Of a DNA stretch of 64,000 nt, positions 50,640 through 60,618 are shown piece after piece. Source of the stretch: Sphingobacteriaceae bacterium GW460-11-11-14-LB5 (lineage in GTDB: Bacteria > Bacteroidota > Bacteroidia > Sphingobacteriales > Sphingobacteriaceae); contig CP021237.1 of assembly GCA_002151545.1 (NCBI GenBank), positions 2,356,001-2,420,000 on the forward strand. The letters are read 5' to 3'. Each line of letters starts with the position of its first letter. The stretch's first letter is position 1. A model generated the notes under the pieces. It did not search any database, had not been told where the DNA came from, and was given only the letters and a program-made list of their open reading frames with translations. Made by a program: the position numbers and the translations under genes.

Positions 50640-51335
50640 TTATTTCTCAGTTAAGTAACCAGACTGCTTAAGAAAGTCAGCCCAAACCTGATACCCGGCA
50701 GGGATAAGGTGTAAACCATCTTTGGTAAGCTCAGCCCTTAAATGTTTATCCTGGTCAGTAAAATTAGGATACAGGTCGATTACCGTTACATTTTTAGCAG
50801 TAAACTTTCTGATTTCATCATTTAACCAAAGAATGTGTTCGTCTTTACCATAATGGTTTTTAAATTTTTCGAAAGCAGCATTCACAGGCAAAAGTGTATT
50901 GAAATAAATCTTTGTTTTCTTCGATCCCTTTCTGATCCGGGCAATCATTTTTTTATAATTGCCTAAAATCACACTATCCGGAATATTCCTGGAGATATCA
51001 TTTATTCCAATCAGGATAAAAATCTTTGCTGGTTTACCCTCAATTACATCTTGCAAACGTTCTAAAACGCCAAAAGTAATATCACCAGAAATCCCCCTGT
51101 TTTTTGCCTGCGGAAGATCTAAAAGTTTAGCCCAGTCGGTTCCGGCAGTAATGCTGTTGCCTAAAAAAACGAAATCATTTTTTGACTTCGGATCGGCTTT
51201 AAACTTAGCCACGAGCTCAACATATTTCCCCGGACGATAGGTGCTATCCCATTTTACCGTCTGAGCCATCGCCGTTGTTAACCCCAGGGTAAATACAACA
51301 GCGGTTATTAATAGCTTATTTAAAAGTGCTTTCAT
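50640..51335 (-). CDS. Secreted SGNH/GDSL hydrolase
   Basis: A 231-residue exported esterase (signal peptide ends AMAQ). The four SGNH blocks are present: nucleophile Ser in FLGNSITAG, NRGISGD, the GIND block with the oxyanion Asn, and DGLH with the catalytic Asp and His. The enzyme removes an acyl or acetyl ester from a lipid or carbohydrate. It is the last gene of the SusC/SusD operon, so it likely deacylates the imported or surface-bound substrate. Confidence 0.87.
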   Translation of the reverse strand: MKALLNKLLITAVVFTLGLTTAMAQTVKWDSTYRPGKYVELVAKFKADPKSKNDFVFLGNSITAGTDWAKLLDLPQAKNRGISGDITFGVLERLQDVIEGKPAKIFILIGINDISRNIPDSVILGNYKKMIARIRKGSKKTKIYFNTLLPVNAAFEKFKNHYGKDEHILWLNDEIRKFTAKNVTVIDLYPNFTDQDKHLRAELTKDGLHLIPAGYQVWADFLKQSGYLTEK

Positions 51336-51361
51336 TTTGTATTTTTATAAAGCCGAAAATA

Positions 51362-52264
51362 CTATTTTGACTGAACTAAAATATCCGGGTAATCAGAAAT
51401 AATACCATCAACATTTAACGCTTTTAGTTTCTGAATATCGGCTAAAGTATTGGCTGTCCATGGAATGATTTTTACGCCATCTGCATGTGCTTTTTTAATC
51501 AGATCTTCATTTACCATTTGCCAAACCGGACTTAAAATAAATGGTTTAAAACCCAAATCGGCCATATTCTCCTCATATGTTTTTTTATTGGCCACCAAAA
51601 AGGAAGTTTTCATTTTTGGGTACTTTTCATGGATAATCTGAATTGTCCTTTTATCAAAAGATTGAATCACCACAAAATCAGCAATCTTTTTCTTCAAAAT
51701 CACATCCATTAAAAGTTTAACAAATTCTTCAGGTTTAGGGTTGGTGATCCCATCTCCACTCACACTACATTTAGTTTCAATGTTATAGAAAAACTGCTGA
51801 CGTTTATGAGCTTTAATATCATGCTGAACAGCATCAATCAGGTCAGCAAGTAAAGGAAGGTGTGTTTTTTCTTTTTTCTGCTGAGGAAATAAATCATAAT
51901 ATTTAGTACCGAGATCGAATTGTTTAATTTCGGCATAGTTCATACCAAAAACCGGATATTTTTTAGCATCTGTTACAGGGATATCCTTCCCATCTGGTGT
52001 AAGCATAAATGCCGGACTCAGGTAATCGTCATGTGTTACAACGACCTTACCATCTTTAGAGATATGGGTATCCATTTCCAAAGTGGTAATTCCTTCTATT
52101 TTCATGGCGTTTAACATTGCCAAAATGGTGTTTTCGGGCATCAGTCCTCTCCCGCCACGATGTGCTTCTGCACTAAATGCCGGAAATTTAACTTCCTGAC
52201 TAAATGATGGAGCTGCACATGCAACGCATAAGGTAAATAAAATTGCCGATGGATTAAGTTTCAT
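51362..52264 (-). CDS. Secreted glycerophosphodiester phosphodiesterase
   Basis: A 300-residue exported enzyme (signal peptide ends PSFSQ). GDPD motifs are clear: EAHRGGRGLMPENT at the mature N-terminus (catalytic His, Arg, Glu), METHISKDGKVVVTHDDYL (metal and second His), and IIPWTANT with the DGIISDYP end. It splits glycerophosphodiesters into glycerol-3-phosphate and an alcohol. It sits between a calcineurin-like phosphoesterase and an SGNH hydrolase within the SusC/SusD operon. Confidence 0.92.
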   Translation of the reverse strand: MKLNPSAILFTLCVACAAPSFSQEVKFPAFSAEAHRGGRGLMPENTILAMLNAMKIEGITTLEMDTHISKDGKVVVTHDDYLSPAFMLTPDGKDIPVTDAKKYPVFGMNYAEIKQFDLGTKYYDLFPQQKKEKTHLPLLADLIDAVQHDIKAHKRQQFFYNIETKCSVSGDGITNPKPEEFVKLLMDVILKKKIADFVVIQSFDKRTIQIIHEKYPKMKTSFLVANKKTYEENMADLGFKPFILSPVWQMVNEDLIKKAHADGVKIIPWTANTLADIQKLKALNVDGIISDYPDILVQSK

Positions 52265-52277
52265 ATGATTGGATGGA

Positions 52278-53687
52278 TTAAGCATTAATTTCTGCCTCAA
52301 ATTTTTCACCGAAGCGGTCGGTGGCAACAACTTTCACTTTTTTAACCGATGGCTCGAAATGCGCCAGAAACAAATGGTCTGTTGATCTTGGCTCTACGAA
52401 TGGTCTCGGATTTGGCAACTTATCGCCTTTATAGAGCTTAACTGCCAGTGGATCATAACCATCTTGTTGTGCCAATGCGCCCATTGCTTTGCCATCAAGG
52501 AAATATTCAACCTTCCATTCAGGATCATAGTTCCAAACATTGGCAATTAATCTTTTCTGATTGGTTAAAGTATCTACATAAATATCAAGCTGCGCTTTGC
52601 GGTCTCTCCCGGTCGATTTATAATACCATTTTAAATCCGTTCCATCTACTTCATAAACGCCATAACCACGCGGTGTACCATCTTCACAAATCGGACCGGT
52701 CCACCAGCCACCACAAACGGTACCGTGATTATGTTCGTAAATGCCGTTCCTGATTACATTTTTATTAAAATGCGTATGTCCCGACATGATATGAACGTTT
52801 TTGAAATCTTTTAGTACAGCATAAAAATCATCGTTATTTTTAACGGAATTGTGTACCGGAATATGCAGACAGATAATCAATAGTGCATCTTTAGGCACCA
52901 GCTGCAGATTTTTAGCCAACCATGCTAATTGTGTTGGGCTAATGTAACCATCGTAAGTTCTTTCTACACCCAAATAACGTACATCATCTAAAACCACATA
53001 ATGAGCCTTGCCTCGGTTAAAAGAGTAGTAAGTCGGTCCGTAATGTGCCTGAAAGGTACGATCGGAAGTATCATCACCGCCTTGTCTGTAATCCTGGTCG
53101 TGATTGCCTAGCGCCTGGAAAAATGGAATTCCGATTTTAGCAATTGCTTCATCGTATGCAGGAAAAAGATCAAAATTATCCCAAACCAGATCCCCTACAC
53201 CGATTCCATGAACAGGAGTTTTTCCCATCCCTTTAACCACTTCTCTTGTATCAGGAACAGACGTTTCCATCATCTGCTGAACATCTTTTTTGTTCTTTAC
53301 CTGAGGATCGGCCCAAATGATAAAATTATGTTTGTTATCGTTTTGTTTTAGCGGTTTAAGATCGAAGTTTAATTTACCAGCAGTGTCTGGCTTATAATAA
53401 TGGCGTGCAATGCTGCTTTCGGTTTTAAATTCGTAACCAGATGGTGTGCTGATCCAAACAAAACGGGCCATTTCGTGAAGTTTAATTTCATAATTACCGC
53501 TTTTATCGGTTTGCACCACGCTGTATCCATCAGAAATAACCACACCGGCAACAGCTTTACCTTTGCTGGTGACTGTTCCGCTCACTAAACCATCAACCGA
53601 GAATAATGATGATGGAAACGATTTTAAACTAACAAATAAGGTTGTCGTTAATAAGGTTGATTTTTGTATAAAGGATCTTCTGTTCAT
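52278..53687 (-). CDS. Calcineurin-like metallophosphoesterase, secreted
   Basis: A 469-residue protein with a Tat-like leader (MNRRSFIQKSTLLTTTLF). An N-terminal carboxypeptidase-regulatory-like beta domain (about 37-100, GTVTSKGKAVAGVVISDG) is followed by the metallophosphoesterase core with WADPQV, GVGDLVWD, LGNHDQDY and SGHTHFNKN, the metal-binding set (Asp, Asn-His, His). The C-terminal third is an all-beta domain. It likely releases phosphate from phosphodiester or phosphomonoester substrates. Start at 53687 is chosen because the longer frame reads through a 14 bp hairpin. Confidence 0.88.
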   Translation of the reverse strand: MNRRSFIQKSTLLTTTLFVSLKSFPSSLFSVDGLVSGTVTSKGKAVAGVVISDGYSVVQTDKSGNYEIKLHEMARFVWISTPSGYEFKTESSIARHYYKPDTAGKLNFDLKPLKQNDNKHNFIIWADPQVKNKKDVQQMMETSVPDTREVVKGMGKTPVHGIGVGDLVWDNFDLFPAYDEAIAKIGIPFFQALGNHDQDYRQGGDDTSDRTFQAHYGPTYYSFNRGKAHYVVLDDVRYLGVERTYDGYISPTQLAWLAKNLQLVPKDALLIICLHIPVHNSVKNNDDFYAVLKDFKNVHIMSGHTHFNKNVIRNGIYEHNHGTVCGGWWTGPICEDGTPRGYGVYEVDGTDLKWYYKSTGRDRKAQLDIYVDTLTNQKRLIANVWNYDPEWKVEYFLDGKAMGALAQQDGYDPLAVKLYKGDKLPNPRPFVEPRSTDHLFLAHFEPSVKKVKVVATDRFGEKFEAEINA

Positions 53688-53714
53688 TGATATTAAAGAT
53701 GTGGATTCAAAATC

Positions 53715-53750
53715 AATGGTTCTCATCCGCAGTAATGGATGAGAACCATT
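53715..53750 (-). terminator. Strong hairpin between the SusC/D-lipoprotein and the hydrolase genes
   Basis: AATGGTTCTCATCC and GGATGAGAACCATT pair perfectly (14 bp) around an eight-base loop. It lies just after the lipoprotein stop and before the phosphoesterase ATG. No T run on the minus strand, so it may attenuate or stabilise rather than fully terminate. Confidence 0.6.
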
Positions 53751-53753
53751 AGA

Positions 53754-55310
53754 TTAATTGGTTACTTGAGTAACATCAGCTCCTGATTCAATTTCACTTA
53801 CCGGAGTGGTTAACGACATTTGATAATACACTGCTCCTCTTGCAGTAGTCCAGGTTTTTGTTGTCGCATTATACGATCCGCCTAATTTCAAAAACAAGCC
53901 TAAATCTGCTACTGCAGCATGAGGAATAATATATTGATTGGTGCCCTGGAAAAAGAAAGGCTGAGCGGTAGAGGTTGCCGGATCAACTGGATTGTAATGA
54001 TCATTTTTAACGATACGGTAACCATAATTATCTACACTATTGAAAAGCGTTGTTTTACTTGTACCACCAAAAAAGACTACATCCAGAGGAACAGATTCTT
54101 CATTTATGATCGTTCCTTCAAAAACCGCTACCCCACCAGCATTACCGCTATTAGGGAATATACCGCCATTCTTAGAACCGAATCCATCACCATCATTGGT
54201 CACATAAGCAATAGATCTGATCCATTTTGAAGTACTCAATGACGTAGAGTTGGCCCCGTTAATACGTTGATTGCTACCTCCAACATAGAAAAACTCTCCT
54301 TTTGCTACGGTGCCGCTGGTTAAATTAAACTTATAAGTTCTTCCACCCCCGGTTGCCCAACCTCCGGCTGGTGCAGTGCCTACATAGGGAGCAGCAGTAC
54401 CTGCGTTCGTACAGGTAATAACTGAAAGTGAATTCTTGGTAAAATCTATATCTCTTGTTGCTCTGAATTGAATATATTCATAGTTCCCATCACCACCTTT
54501 GGCATCAGCTACAATACCGGTTATCACCACTGGGAAAACGCCTAAACCTGGGCCATTTGGATTTGGTGGGGCTACACGCTCGGTAATATCTGTTGATACC
54601 CTGGGCCAAAGCTGAATTGGTGTTCTGTTTGAAATTTCATTATTAATGAACACAATCCCTGTAAATGTAGCACCGGCAGGAAGCTCGGTATTTGCATAAT
54701 TAGCCGTTGCTTCAGTATGCAAGATTATACTATCTGCGCCATTTACAATGCTCTTGTCTCCAATAAAGTTATCTCCAAAAGTTGGCAAAGGGTTAACTAA
54801 GCCAGATTTTATTTGCACTAATGTACTTTCATATTCATCTGGCTTAAGCACAATGTTATAACTGGATGCAGTTTGTATATTGATTCTGTTGTTAGAAGAA
54901 ATCTTCGCAATTGATGCATCTGTAAGTCCGCTAATTTGTAATGATCCTTTCACACGCTTAAGAGAACTTCCTTCAACTTTTATAAGCAGAGAATCGCCCG
55001 GCTTATAACTTGAAGGATTTTCAAGATTTAATACCAAACCTCGTATCCTGCCTTTTCTTGTACTCTGGATCACTACCGTTTTCTGTGGAACATTTCCTGA
55101 ATCGATGTTAGAAATTACTACCCCGGTAATTGAACCAGCTCCGGTAAGTGATTCTTTATCAATAATCAGATCTGTGCCTTTATACAGGCTTCTTATGTCT
55201 TCGATATAGGTAATTGTACTCACTGTTCCTGCAGCAAAATCATGCTTTTTACATCCAGCGAAAGCTAAAATGGCAGCGGTTATGTAAATGTATAAATATC
55301 TATTTTTCAT
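53754..55310 (-). CDS. DUF5689-like surface lipoprotein
   Basis: A 518-residue lipoprotein (Cys20 in AFAGC) composed of beta-sandwich modules. The first part (about 30-250, with GVVISNIDSGNVPQKTVVIQ and GDSLLIKVEG) resembles the DUF5689 module of Bacteroidota lipoproteins. The rest is Gly/Asn-rich strands (GGGRTYKFNLTSG, NSGNAGGVAVFEG) suggestive of a lamin-tail-like domain. It lies between SusD and the secreted phosphoesterase and so is a candidate substrate-binding protein (SusE/F-like role). Confidence 0.75.
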   Translation of the reverse strand: MKNRYLYIYITAAILAFAGCKKHDFAAGTVSTITYIEDIRSLYKGTDLIIDKESLTGAGSITGVVISNIDSGNVPQKTVVIQSTRKGRIRGLVLNLENPSSYKPGDSLLIKVEGSSLKRVKGSLQISGLTDASIAKISSNNRINIQTASSYNIVLKPDEYESTLVQIKSGLVNPLPTFGDNFIGDKSIVNGADSIILHTEATANYANTELPAGATFTGIVFINNEISNRTPIQLWPRVSTDITERVAPPNPNGPGLGVFPVVITGIVADAKGGDGNYEYIQFRATRDIDFTKNSLSVITCTNAGTAAPYVGTAPAGGWATGGGRTYKFNLTSGTVAKGEFFYVGGSNQRINGANSTSLSTSKWIRSIAYVTNDGDGFGSKNGGIFPNSGNAGGVAVFEGTIINEESVPLDVVFFGGTSKTTLFNSVDNYGYRIVKNDHYNPVDPATSTAQPFFFQGTNQYIIPHAAVADLGLFLKLGGSYNATTKTWTTARGAVYYQMSLTTPVSEIESGADVTQVTN

Positions 55311-55338
55311 AAACTTATCTCTTTATAAAATGCAATTT

Positions 55339-56802
55339 TTATGGCCTTTGCCACCAAACTAAAGTATTAATGTTATCTGCTCCCTGAACAGCTACGGCTG
55401 CTTTATAATTCTCTCCGTTGGCAGATTGCACATATACAGGATAGTTCAGCCTTGCTGGCATAACACCTCCATTGTTTAAACCAGCGCCTTTTGGCAGTAC
55501 CGGATGACCAGTTCTTCTAAATTCGAACCATTGCTGAAGGTCCGTAAAAAACAGAGCATAATATTTTTGAATGTGGATTAACTCCATCTTTTGGTCTAAA
55601 GTATAGTTGTTATCCCACTTTACTTTGTCGAAGGTTAAATAGTTGGCGGGCAAGGTATAACCCCAAAAAGTGATTCCACTAGTTGCACCGGCTTCGTAAT
55701 AAACCTGAGGAGTTTTGGCTGTGATCCATCCTTTAACTGCTGCTTCTGCTAAAATGAACTGCAATTCAGAATAATTCATAATATTCCCCAACAGTGGTTC
55801 GGCTTTTAATGAAACCGGAAAGGCAGACTTACCTTCTGGTGCCTGTCCTGAGGGATAACCACTTGGTATACCTTGATAATCACCCTGGTATAGAGAAGCC
55901 CATTTCTGAATTCTCGGGTCACTTCTTTCATTTAAGTTATCAACAAAAAAGCTGGCTAATTTTGGGCCATACCAATCTCCATCTCTCCATGGAACAAATG
56001 GCGATACATAAGCTCCTGTTCCACTCCATCTTAAAACCGCAGAATCATCGTTGCTGGCCATAATTGGATACGTTGATGCTTTGGTATCTACAATTTCTTT
56101 GATTTTAGCTATTGCATTTGTTTCGGCCTTTCCCGAAACCCTCAACAATAACCTTAAGTAAAGGCTATTTCCAAATCTTCTCCATTTATCTCTGTTTCCA
56201 GCGTAAATAGGATCGCTTGCCGATGTAATGGCATTACCGGTAGCATTTCCAACTTTTAAAAACTCATTTGCCTGTTCAAGCATTAAAAATAAAGCCGGAT
56301 AAATATCTTTCTGTTGATCGAAATTGGGGGTATAAATCCCTTCCTTAGCTTTATTAGAATTTAAAAATGGTATATCACCGTAAGTATCGGTCAATAAGGA
56401 GTAAGTGTAGGCTTGCCAAATTAGAGATAAGGCCTGATAAGAAGTATTTAAATTATCTTCTCCACCTTTATAGATGTCTTTAAAATTCGTCAATTCGGTA
56501 TACCACGAGTTCCATAGATAATCGGCTTCCGCTGTTCTAACTTCGTACCTGAATATCTTTCCTTCGGTATCGCCCATATTTACAGTAACCTGCATCAGTT
56601 CGTTGGTGATTCTTTGGCTTCTGCTCATGTTGGCAACTACAACATCGGTAATAGCCGGTGCCAATAGAGCTTGCGGTAATGCGAAAGCACTCGTATTTGG
56701 ATTCGTATTAATTTCACTAAAGTCCTTTTTGCACGAAGGCATCATTATTGATACAGTTGTAGCGAACAAAAGTATTAGATATATGTATTTTCTATTTTTC
56801 AT
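55339..56802 (-). CDS. SusD/RagB-like outer membrane lipoprotein (SusD-like_2)
   Basis: A 487-residue lipoprotein (signal peptide with Cys24, MMPSC). Helical TPR-like core typical of SusD: INTNPNTSAF at the mature start, TYSLLTDTYGDIPF and YRLRR-equivalent RFGNSLYLRLLLRVSGK, then the C-terminal QKYYALFFTDLQQWFEFRRTG. It caps the SusC barrel and binds substrate at the cell surface. The SusC stop is 10 bp before its ATG, so the two form one transcript. Confidence 0.93.
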   Translation of the reverse strand: MKNRKYIYLILLFATTVSIMMPSCKKDFSEINTNPNTSAFALPQALLAPAITDVVVANMSRSQRITNELMQVTVNMGDTEGKIFRYEVRTAEADYLWNSWYTELTNFKDIYKGGEDNLNTSYQALSLIWQAYTYSLLTDTYGDIPFLNSNKAKEGIYTPNFDQQKDIYPALFLMLEQANEFLKVGNATGNAITSASDPIYAGNRDKWRRFGNSLYLRLLLRVSGKAETNAIAKIKEIVDTKASTYPIMASNDDSAVLRWSGTGAYVSPFVPWRDGDWYGPKLASFFVDNLNERSDPRIQKWASLYQGDYQGIPSGYPSGQAPEGKSAFPVSLKAEPLLGNIMNYSELQFILAEAAVKGWITAKTPQVYYEAGATSGITFWGYTLPANYLTFDKVKWDNNYTLDQKMELIHIQKYYALFFTDLQQWFEFRRTGHPVLPKGAGLNNGGVMPARLNYPVYVQSANGENYKAAVAVQGADNINTLVWWQRP

Positions 56803-56812
56803 TGTTTTAAAT

Positions 56813-59800
56813 TTAAATGCCAATTACTAAATTGAACCCGAAAGATCTGGTTGATGGAAATTGGCCATATTCAAAGCCTTTATTGATATCTCCGTTTCCT
56901 AATGTTCCAAATTCAGGATCAAACAATGGCCACTTGGTTAACACCCATAAATCACGGCCATAAACGCCTACTGCTGCTCTTGTTAATCCAATTCTACTTA
57001 AAAACTTAGGTTTAAAAGTATAATCTAAACGTGCTTCTCTCAGTTTTAAGTAATCAGTAGAATAAGTAGTTCCTTCTACGTTATCGCGTCCATAATGAGC
57101 TGTATAATAAGTGGTTGCATCCTTACTGATCACATCATTAGGACGGAAAGAACCATCAGGATTGCGCTGAACGCCATTCCCTATAATACCATTATAACGA
57201 CCTGGCAAGGTGTTTACCGTTTTACCTTGTTCTGCTAATGCAGCTGCAGATAAAGAGTAGCCCACTGCACCATATTGCGAATCGAACATAAAATTCAATG
57301 AGAATTGTTTGTATTTAAATGTATTGGCAATACTGGCCTTCCATCTTGGATTGGTATTACCAATATATTGCATATCAGTAGTAATAATCGGGTTGCCATT
57401 AGCATCATAAACAATTTGCCCATCAGGAGATTTCTCATAACCCCTGCCATATAAATCGCCCATGCTTCCCCCTGGAAGTGCAATAATAGCACCCCTGCTG
57501 CCAGGTCCATTTTGGAGGATGTATTGGTCTAAACCAGGTGTTAATTCAACAACAGTATTTTTATTTGCTGCAAATGTTCCGGTAATGTTCCAGCTAAAGC
57601 CACCACGGGTTTTTATTGGTGTTCCGTCTAATGCAATCTCAATACCGCTGTTTGTAACCAAACCTGCGTTTACAATTACACTTCTTACACCAGAGGAGGC
57701 ATCTACAGTTGAAGACAGAATCTGGTTCTTGGTATTTCCTTTATATGCAGCGATATCGATACCTAATCTATTGTTGAACATTTTAATTTCCAATCCCCCT
57801 TCGTAACTGGTGGTAAATAATGATTTTAAATCGGTATTGGGCAATGTTGTTGGATTAGCCAGACCACCGGAGTAATTTGGTACCGGGTTATAAGTGTAAG
57901 ATGTTTTATATGGTGTGGTTTCTCCACTACCCACCCCAGCTAGCGACCCTCTTATTTTCACATATGAAAATGCTTTTGGAAGTTTTAATACTTCTGATGC
58001 TATAAAACTTAAATTAACCGATGGATAAAAGAAAGACACATTATTTGTCGCTGTTGGTGTGGCTAAAACACTGTTCCAATCGTTACGGCCAGTAACATCT
58101 AAATACAAGAAGTTCTTGTAGCTTGCCGTCAGTAATCCGTAAAAACTGTTAATATTGTATTGACTTCTAAATGGAAATGGTACAATTACACCTGCTGCAT
58201 TTGCCAGCGAATAAACACCTGGATAGAGCAAAGAGTCGGCTCTGTTTTCATCTTTATTGTAATTGTTTTTTAGCATGCTTCCGCCTACTGAAGCAGAAAT
58301 ATCAAAATCTTTCCCTAACTTTTTCTGGTATCTTAACAAGAAATCACTATTTATTTCTTGAGAAATGATGCTCTGGGTTCGGTACATTCCTTTTTTGTAC
58401 TTCTCGGTATCGAAAGGTCTTTGTTGCGTCCGTTGTTCCTGAGATAAATCTAAAGATGTTCTTACGGTTAAGCTTAAATTTTTTGTGAAGTTATATGTAG
58501 CCGAAATATTTCCGGTTAAACCATTTCTTCTCGAGCCGTTTAACATCTCATTTGCAATCAAATATGGATTATCAGGAAAACTGCTAAAGGGATAACTTTG
58601 TGAAATATTTTCCTTGCCGGGTAGCCAATAATCTTTTAACCAATCAATCGTTGCATTCGGCTCCCAGAATAAATACCAATACATAATAGACTGGTTATTG
58701 TATCCGGTAGACGGTAGGTTATCGCTCGTTTTATTATTGTAATTAACTTTAGCTGCAATTTGAAGCTTATCTGTTACTTTCTGATTAACAGATAGAGCAA
58801 TCGAAGTCCTTTCGTAACCCGTATTAGGAATAATCCAGCTGTTGTTCACATTAGTTGCAGAAAACCGCGCAGTGGTTTTATCATTACCTCCAGAAAGCGT
58901 AACACTATTGGTGTAAGTCCTTCCAGTTTCGAAAAAGTTCCTCGAGTCGTTTACATAAGGTACCCATGGCGTTCTTGTAGTTGCCTGCGTGTGGGTTATT
59001 GGGTCATATTGAAAATAAGACTGACCATTGAATTTTGGCCCCCAGGCAGAACTTGTACTTCGTGTACTCGCACCATCTGCAGATGCGTTGTAAGAATAAT
59101 AGTTGTCACCATCAACTCCCTGTCCGTATTCGTACTGCAAATCAGGCCACCTGTTAATGGTCTCCATCACTGTGTTAGAGTTAATGGTTATACCAATTCC
59201 TTTCTGTGTATTCTTCCCAGACTTAGTGGTAATTACAATGGCGCCATTTGCACCTCTCTGTCCATACAAAGCCGCTGCACCAGGGCCTTGCAGTACCGTC
59301 ACATCTTCTATATCTTCCGGATTAATATCTCCTAAACCACTTCCATAATCTACTGGTGTTTCATCAGCAAGATAACCAGAGCCACCATAACCAGTTGTTC
59401 TGCCACTTCCCTGATTGATTACAACACCGTCTACTACAATCAAAGCGTCGTTTCCGCCACCAAGATTATTTTCACCACGTAAAATTATTTTGTTAGAGCC
59501 TCCAGGTCCACCATTAGATCTTACTAAATTTAAGCCTGGAACCTTACCAGATAAAGCATCGGTCCAGTTATTGGATAGTGCGCTGGTTAAAGCCTCTCCT
59601 TTTACGGTGGTAGTAGAATAACCTAATGCCCGCTCTTCACGTTTTATCCCAAGGGCCGTAACGATCACTTCGTTTAATTGACTGGTAGAAGAACTAAGCC
59701 TAATGATCACATTGTTCTCGTTATTATTAAATGTTCTGCTTAGGCTTGTATAACCGATCATATTATAAAGAACCGTAGTGCCCTTTGCAATTGTGATGGT

Positions 59801-60112
59801 GTAATCTCCTTTATCATTAGATACGCCCAAAAACTTCTTATTGCTATCTGTTATTGTTGTTCCAATCAATATTTGTCCATCTTGATTATCCAATACGGTT
59901 CCTTTAATTACAATATTTTGTACCGGAGTTTGCGCAAAACTTTCATTAATACAAATCAGTTGCATCATTATTGCACATACCAAAAGGCTAAAGCGTTTTA
60001 GTTTACCCCTAAAAAAAGTGCAGTTTTGCTTTTGATGATTATCGGGACTGTTTTGCTTTACATGCAGAAAGCACTGATACCACGAAATCTGTTGAGTAAA
60101 ATTTTTGATCAT
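56813..60112 (-). CDS. SusC/RagA-family TonB-linked outer membrane transporter
   Basis: A 1099-residue receptor. The N-terminal signal (LVCAIMMQLICINESFAQ, ending about residue 61) is preceded by an unusually long charged leader from MIKNFTQQI; an internal start is possible. After it: a carboxypeptidase-D-like regulatory domain (about 68-150, IKGTVLDNQDG), the SusC plug with LGIKREERALGYS and VDGVVINQG, and the 22-strand barrel. Together with SusD it imports a ligand with TonB energy. First gene of a six-gene operon with phosphoester-cleaving enzymes. Confidence 0.95.
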   Translation of the reverse strand: MIKNFTQQISWYQCFLHVKQNSPDNHQKQNCTFFRGKLKRFSLLVCAIMMQLICINESFAQTPVQNIVIKGTVLDNQDGQILIGTTITDSNKKFLGVSNDKGDYTITIAKGTTVLYNMIGYTSLSRTFNNNENNVIIRLSSSTSQLNEVIVTALGIKREERALGYSTTTVKGEALTSALSNNWTDALSGKVPGLNLVRSNGGPGGSNKIILRGENNLGGGNDALIVVDGVVINQGSGRTTGYGGSGYLADETPVDYGSGLGDINPEDIEDVTVLQGPGAAALYGQRGANGAIVITTKSGKNTQKGIGITINSNTVMETINRWPDLQYEYGQGVDGDNYYSYNASADGASTRSTSSAWGPKFNGQSYFQYDPITHTQATTRTPWVPYVNDSRNFFETGRTYTNSVTLSGGNDKTTARFSATNVNNSWIIPNTGYERTSIALSVNQKVTDKLQIAAKVNYNNKTSDNLPSTGYNNQSIMYWYLFWEPNATIDWLKDYWLPGKENISQSYPFSSFPDNPYLIANEMLNGSRRNGLTGNISATYNFTKNLSLTVRTSLDLSQEQRTQQRPFDTEKYKKGMYRTQSIISQEINSDFLLRYQKKLGKDFDISASVGGSMLKNNYNKDENRADSLLYPGVYSLANAAGVIVPFPFRSQYNINSFYGLLTASYKNFLYLDVTGRNDWNSVLATPTATNNVSFFYPSVNLSFIASEVLKLPKAFSYVKIRGSLAGVGSGETTPYKTSYTYNPVPNYSGGLANPTTLPNTDLKSLFTTSYEGGLEIKMFNNRLGIDIAAYKGNTKNQILSSTVDASSGVRSVIVNAGLVTNSGIEIALDGTPIKTRGGFSWNITGTFAANKNTVVELTPGLDQYILQNGPGSRGAIIALPGGSMGDLYGRGYEKSPDGQIVYDANGNPIITTDMQYIGNTNPRWKASIANTFKYKQFSLNFMFDSQYGAVGYSLSAAALAEQGKTVNTLPGRYNGIIGNGVQRNPDGSFRPNDVISKDATTYYTAHYGRDNVEGTTYSTDYLKLREARLDYTFKPKFLSRIGLTRAAVGVYGRDLWVLTKWPLFDPEFGTLGNGDINKGFEYGQFPSTRSFGFNLVIGI

Positions 60113-60618
60113 AATTATTATAGTATATCCGGTTAGTAATAGGGTTCATGTGTTTGATTTATTTTGTCCGGATTTGCGGGCAAAGTAAGCCTGTTCATGT
60201 TAAAAATATATTAAGCAAGCATTAACGTATTGAAAAGCAAGCCTGTTAGGTTGCGATTTATTTGGTTTAACTTACTATATATTTCGTTAATTAAAATTAA
60301 CAAAACAAATCGAAACTAAAAACAATAAAACAAATCACCAAGAAATATTTTTTATTTGAATGTTTAAACAGACAGAAATATCGATGATTGCAAACAGAAA
60401 GGAATATTCGAAATATATACGAACCCAGCAAATAATGGCTTATTTACTCAACAGAGAAGATAAAAGAATTTATTAGGTAACGGGATGATCAGTGTCAACG
60501 CGTCACGTAATAATTTTATTACAAGCCCAGGCATTCACAAAATGAATAGAGCAACAAAACGAAACATTATCTTGTAACATTTGTATGTCAATCAAAACCG
60601 AAAGATAAAGAAACATGA
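60113..60618. other. Gene-free leader and promoter region upstream of the SusC operon
   Basis: About 500 bp of AT-rich sequence upstream of SusC and downstream of the desaturase 3' end. A perfect palindrome GTAATAATTTTATTAC at 60507-60522 is the only dyad noted; the rest shows no coding content. TTACTTTGCCC, close to the -7 form, occurs on the minus strand near 60190. No sigma/anti-sigma pair is adjacent to SusC. Confidence 0.5.

Noticed and set aside
59103..59348. Plus-strand frames inside the SusC gene
   Set aside because: They are antisense to conserved SusC plug sequence and carry no recognisable content.
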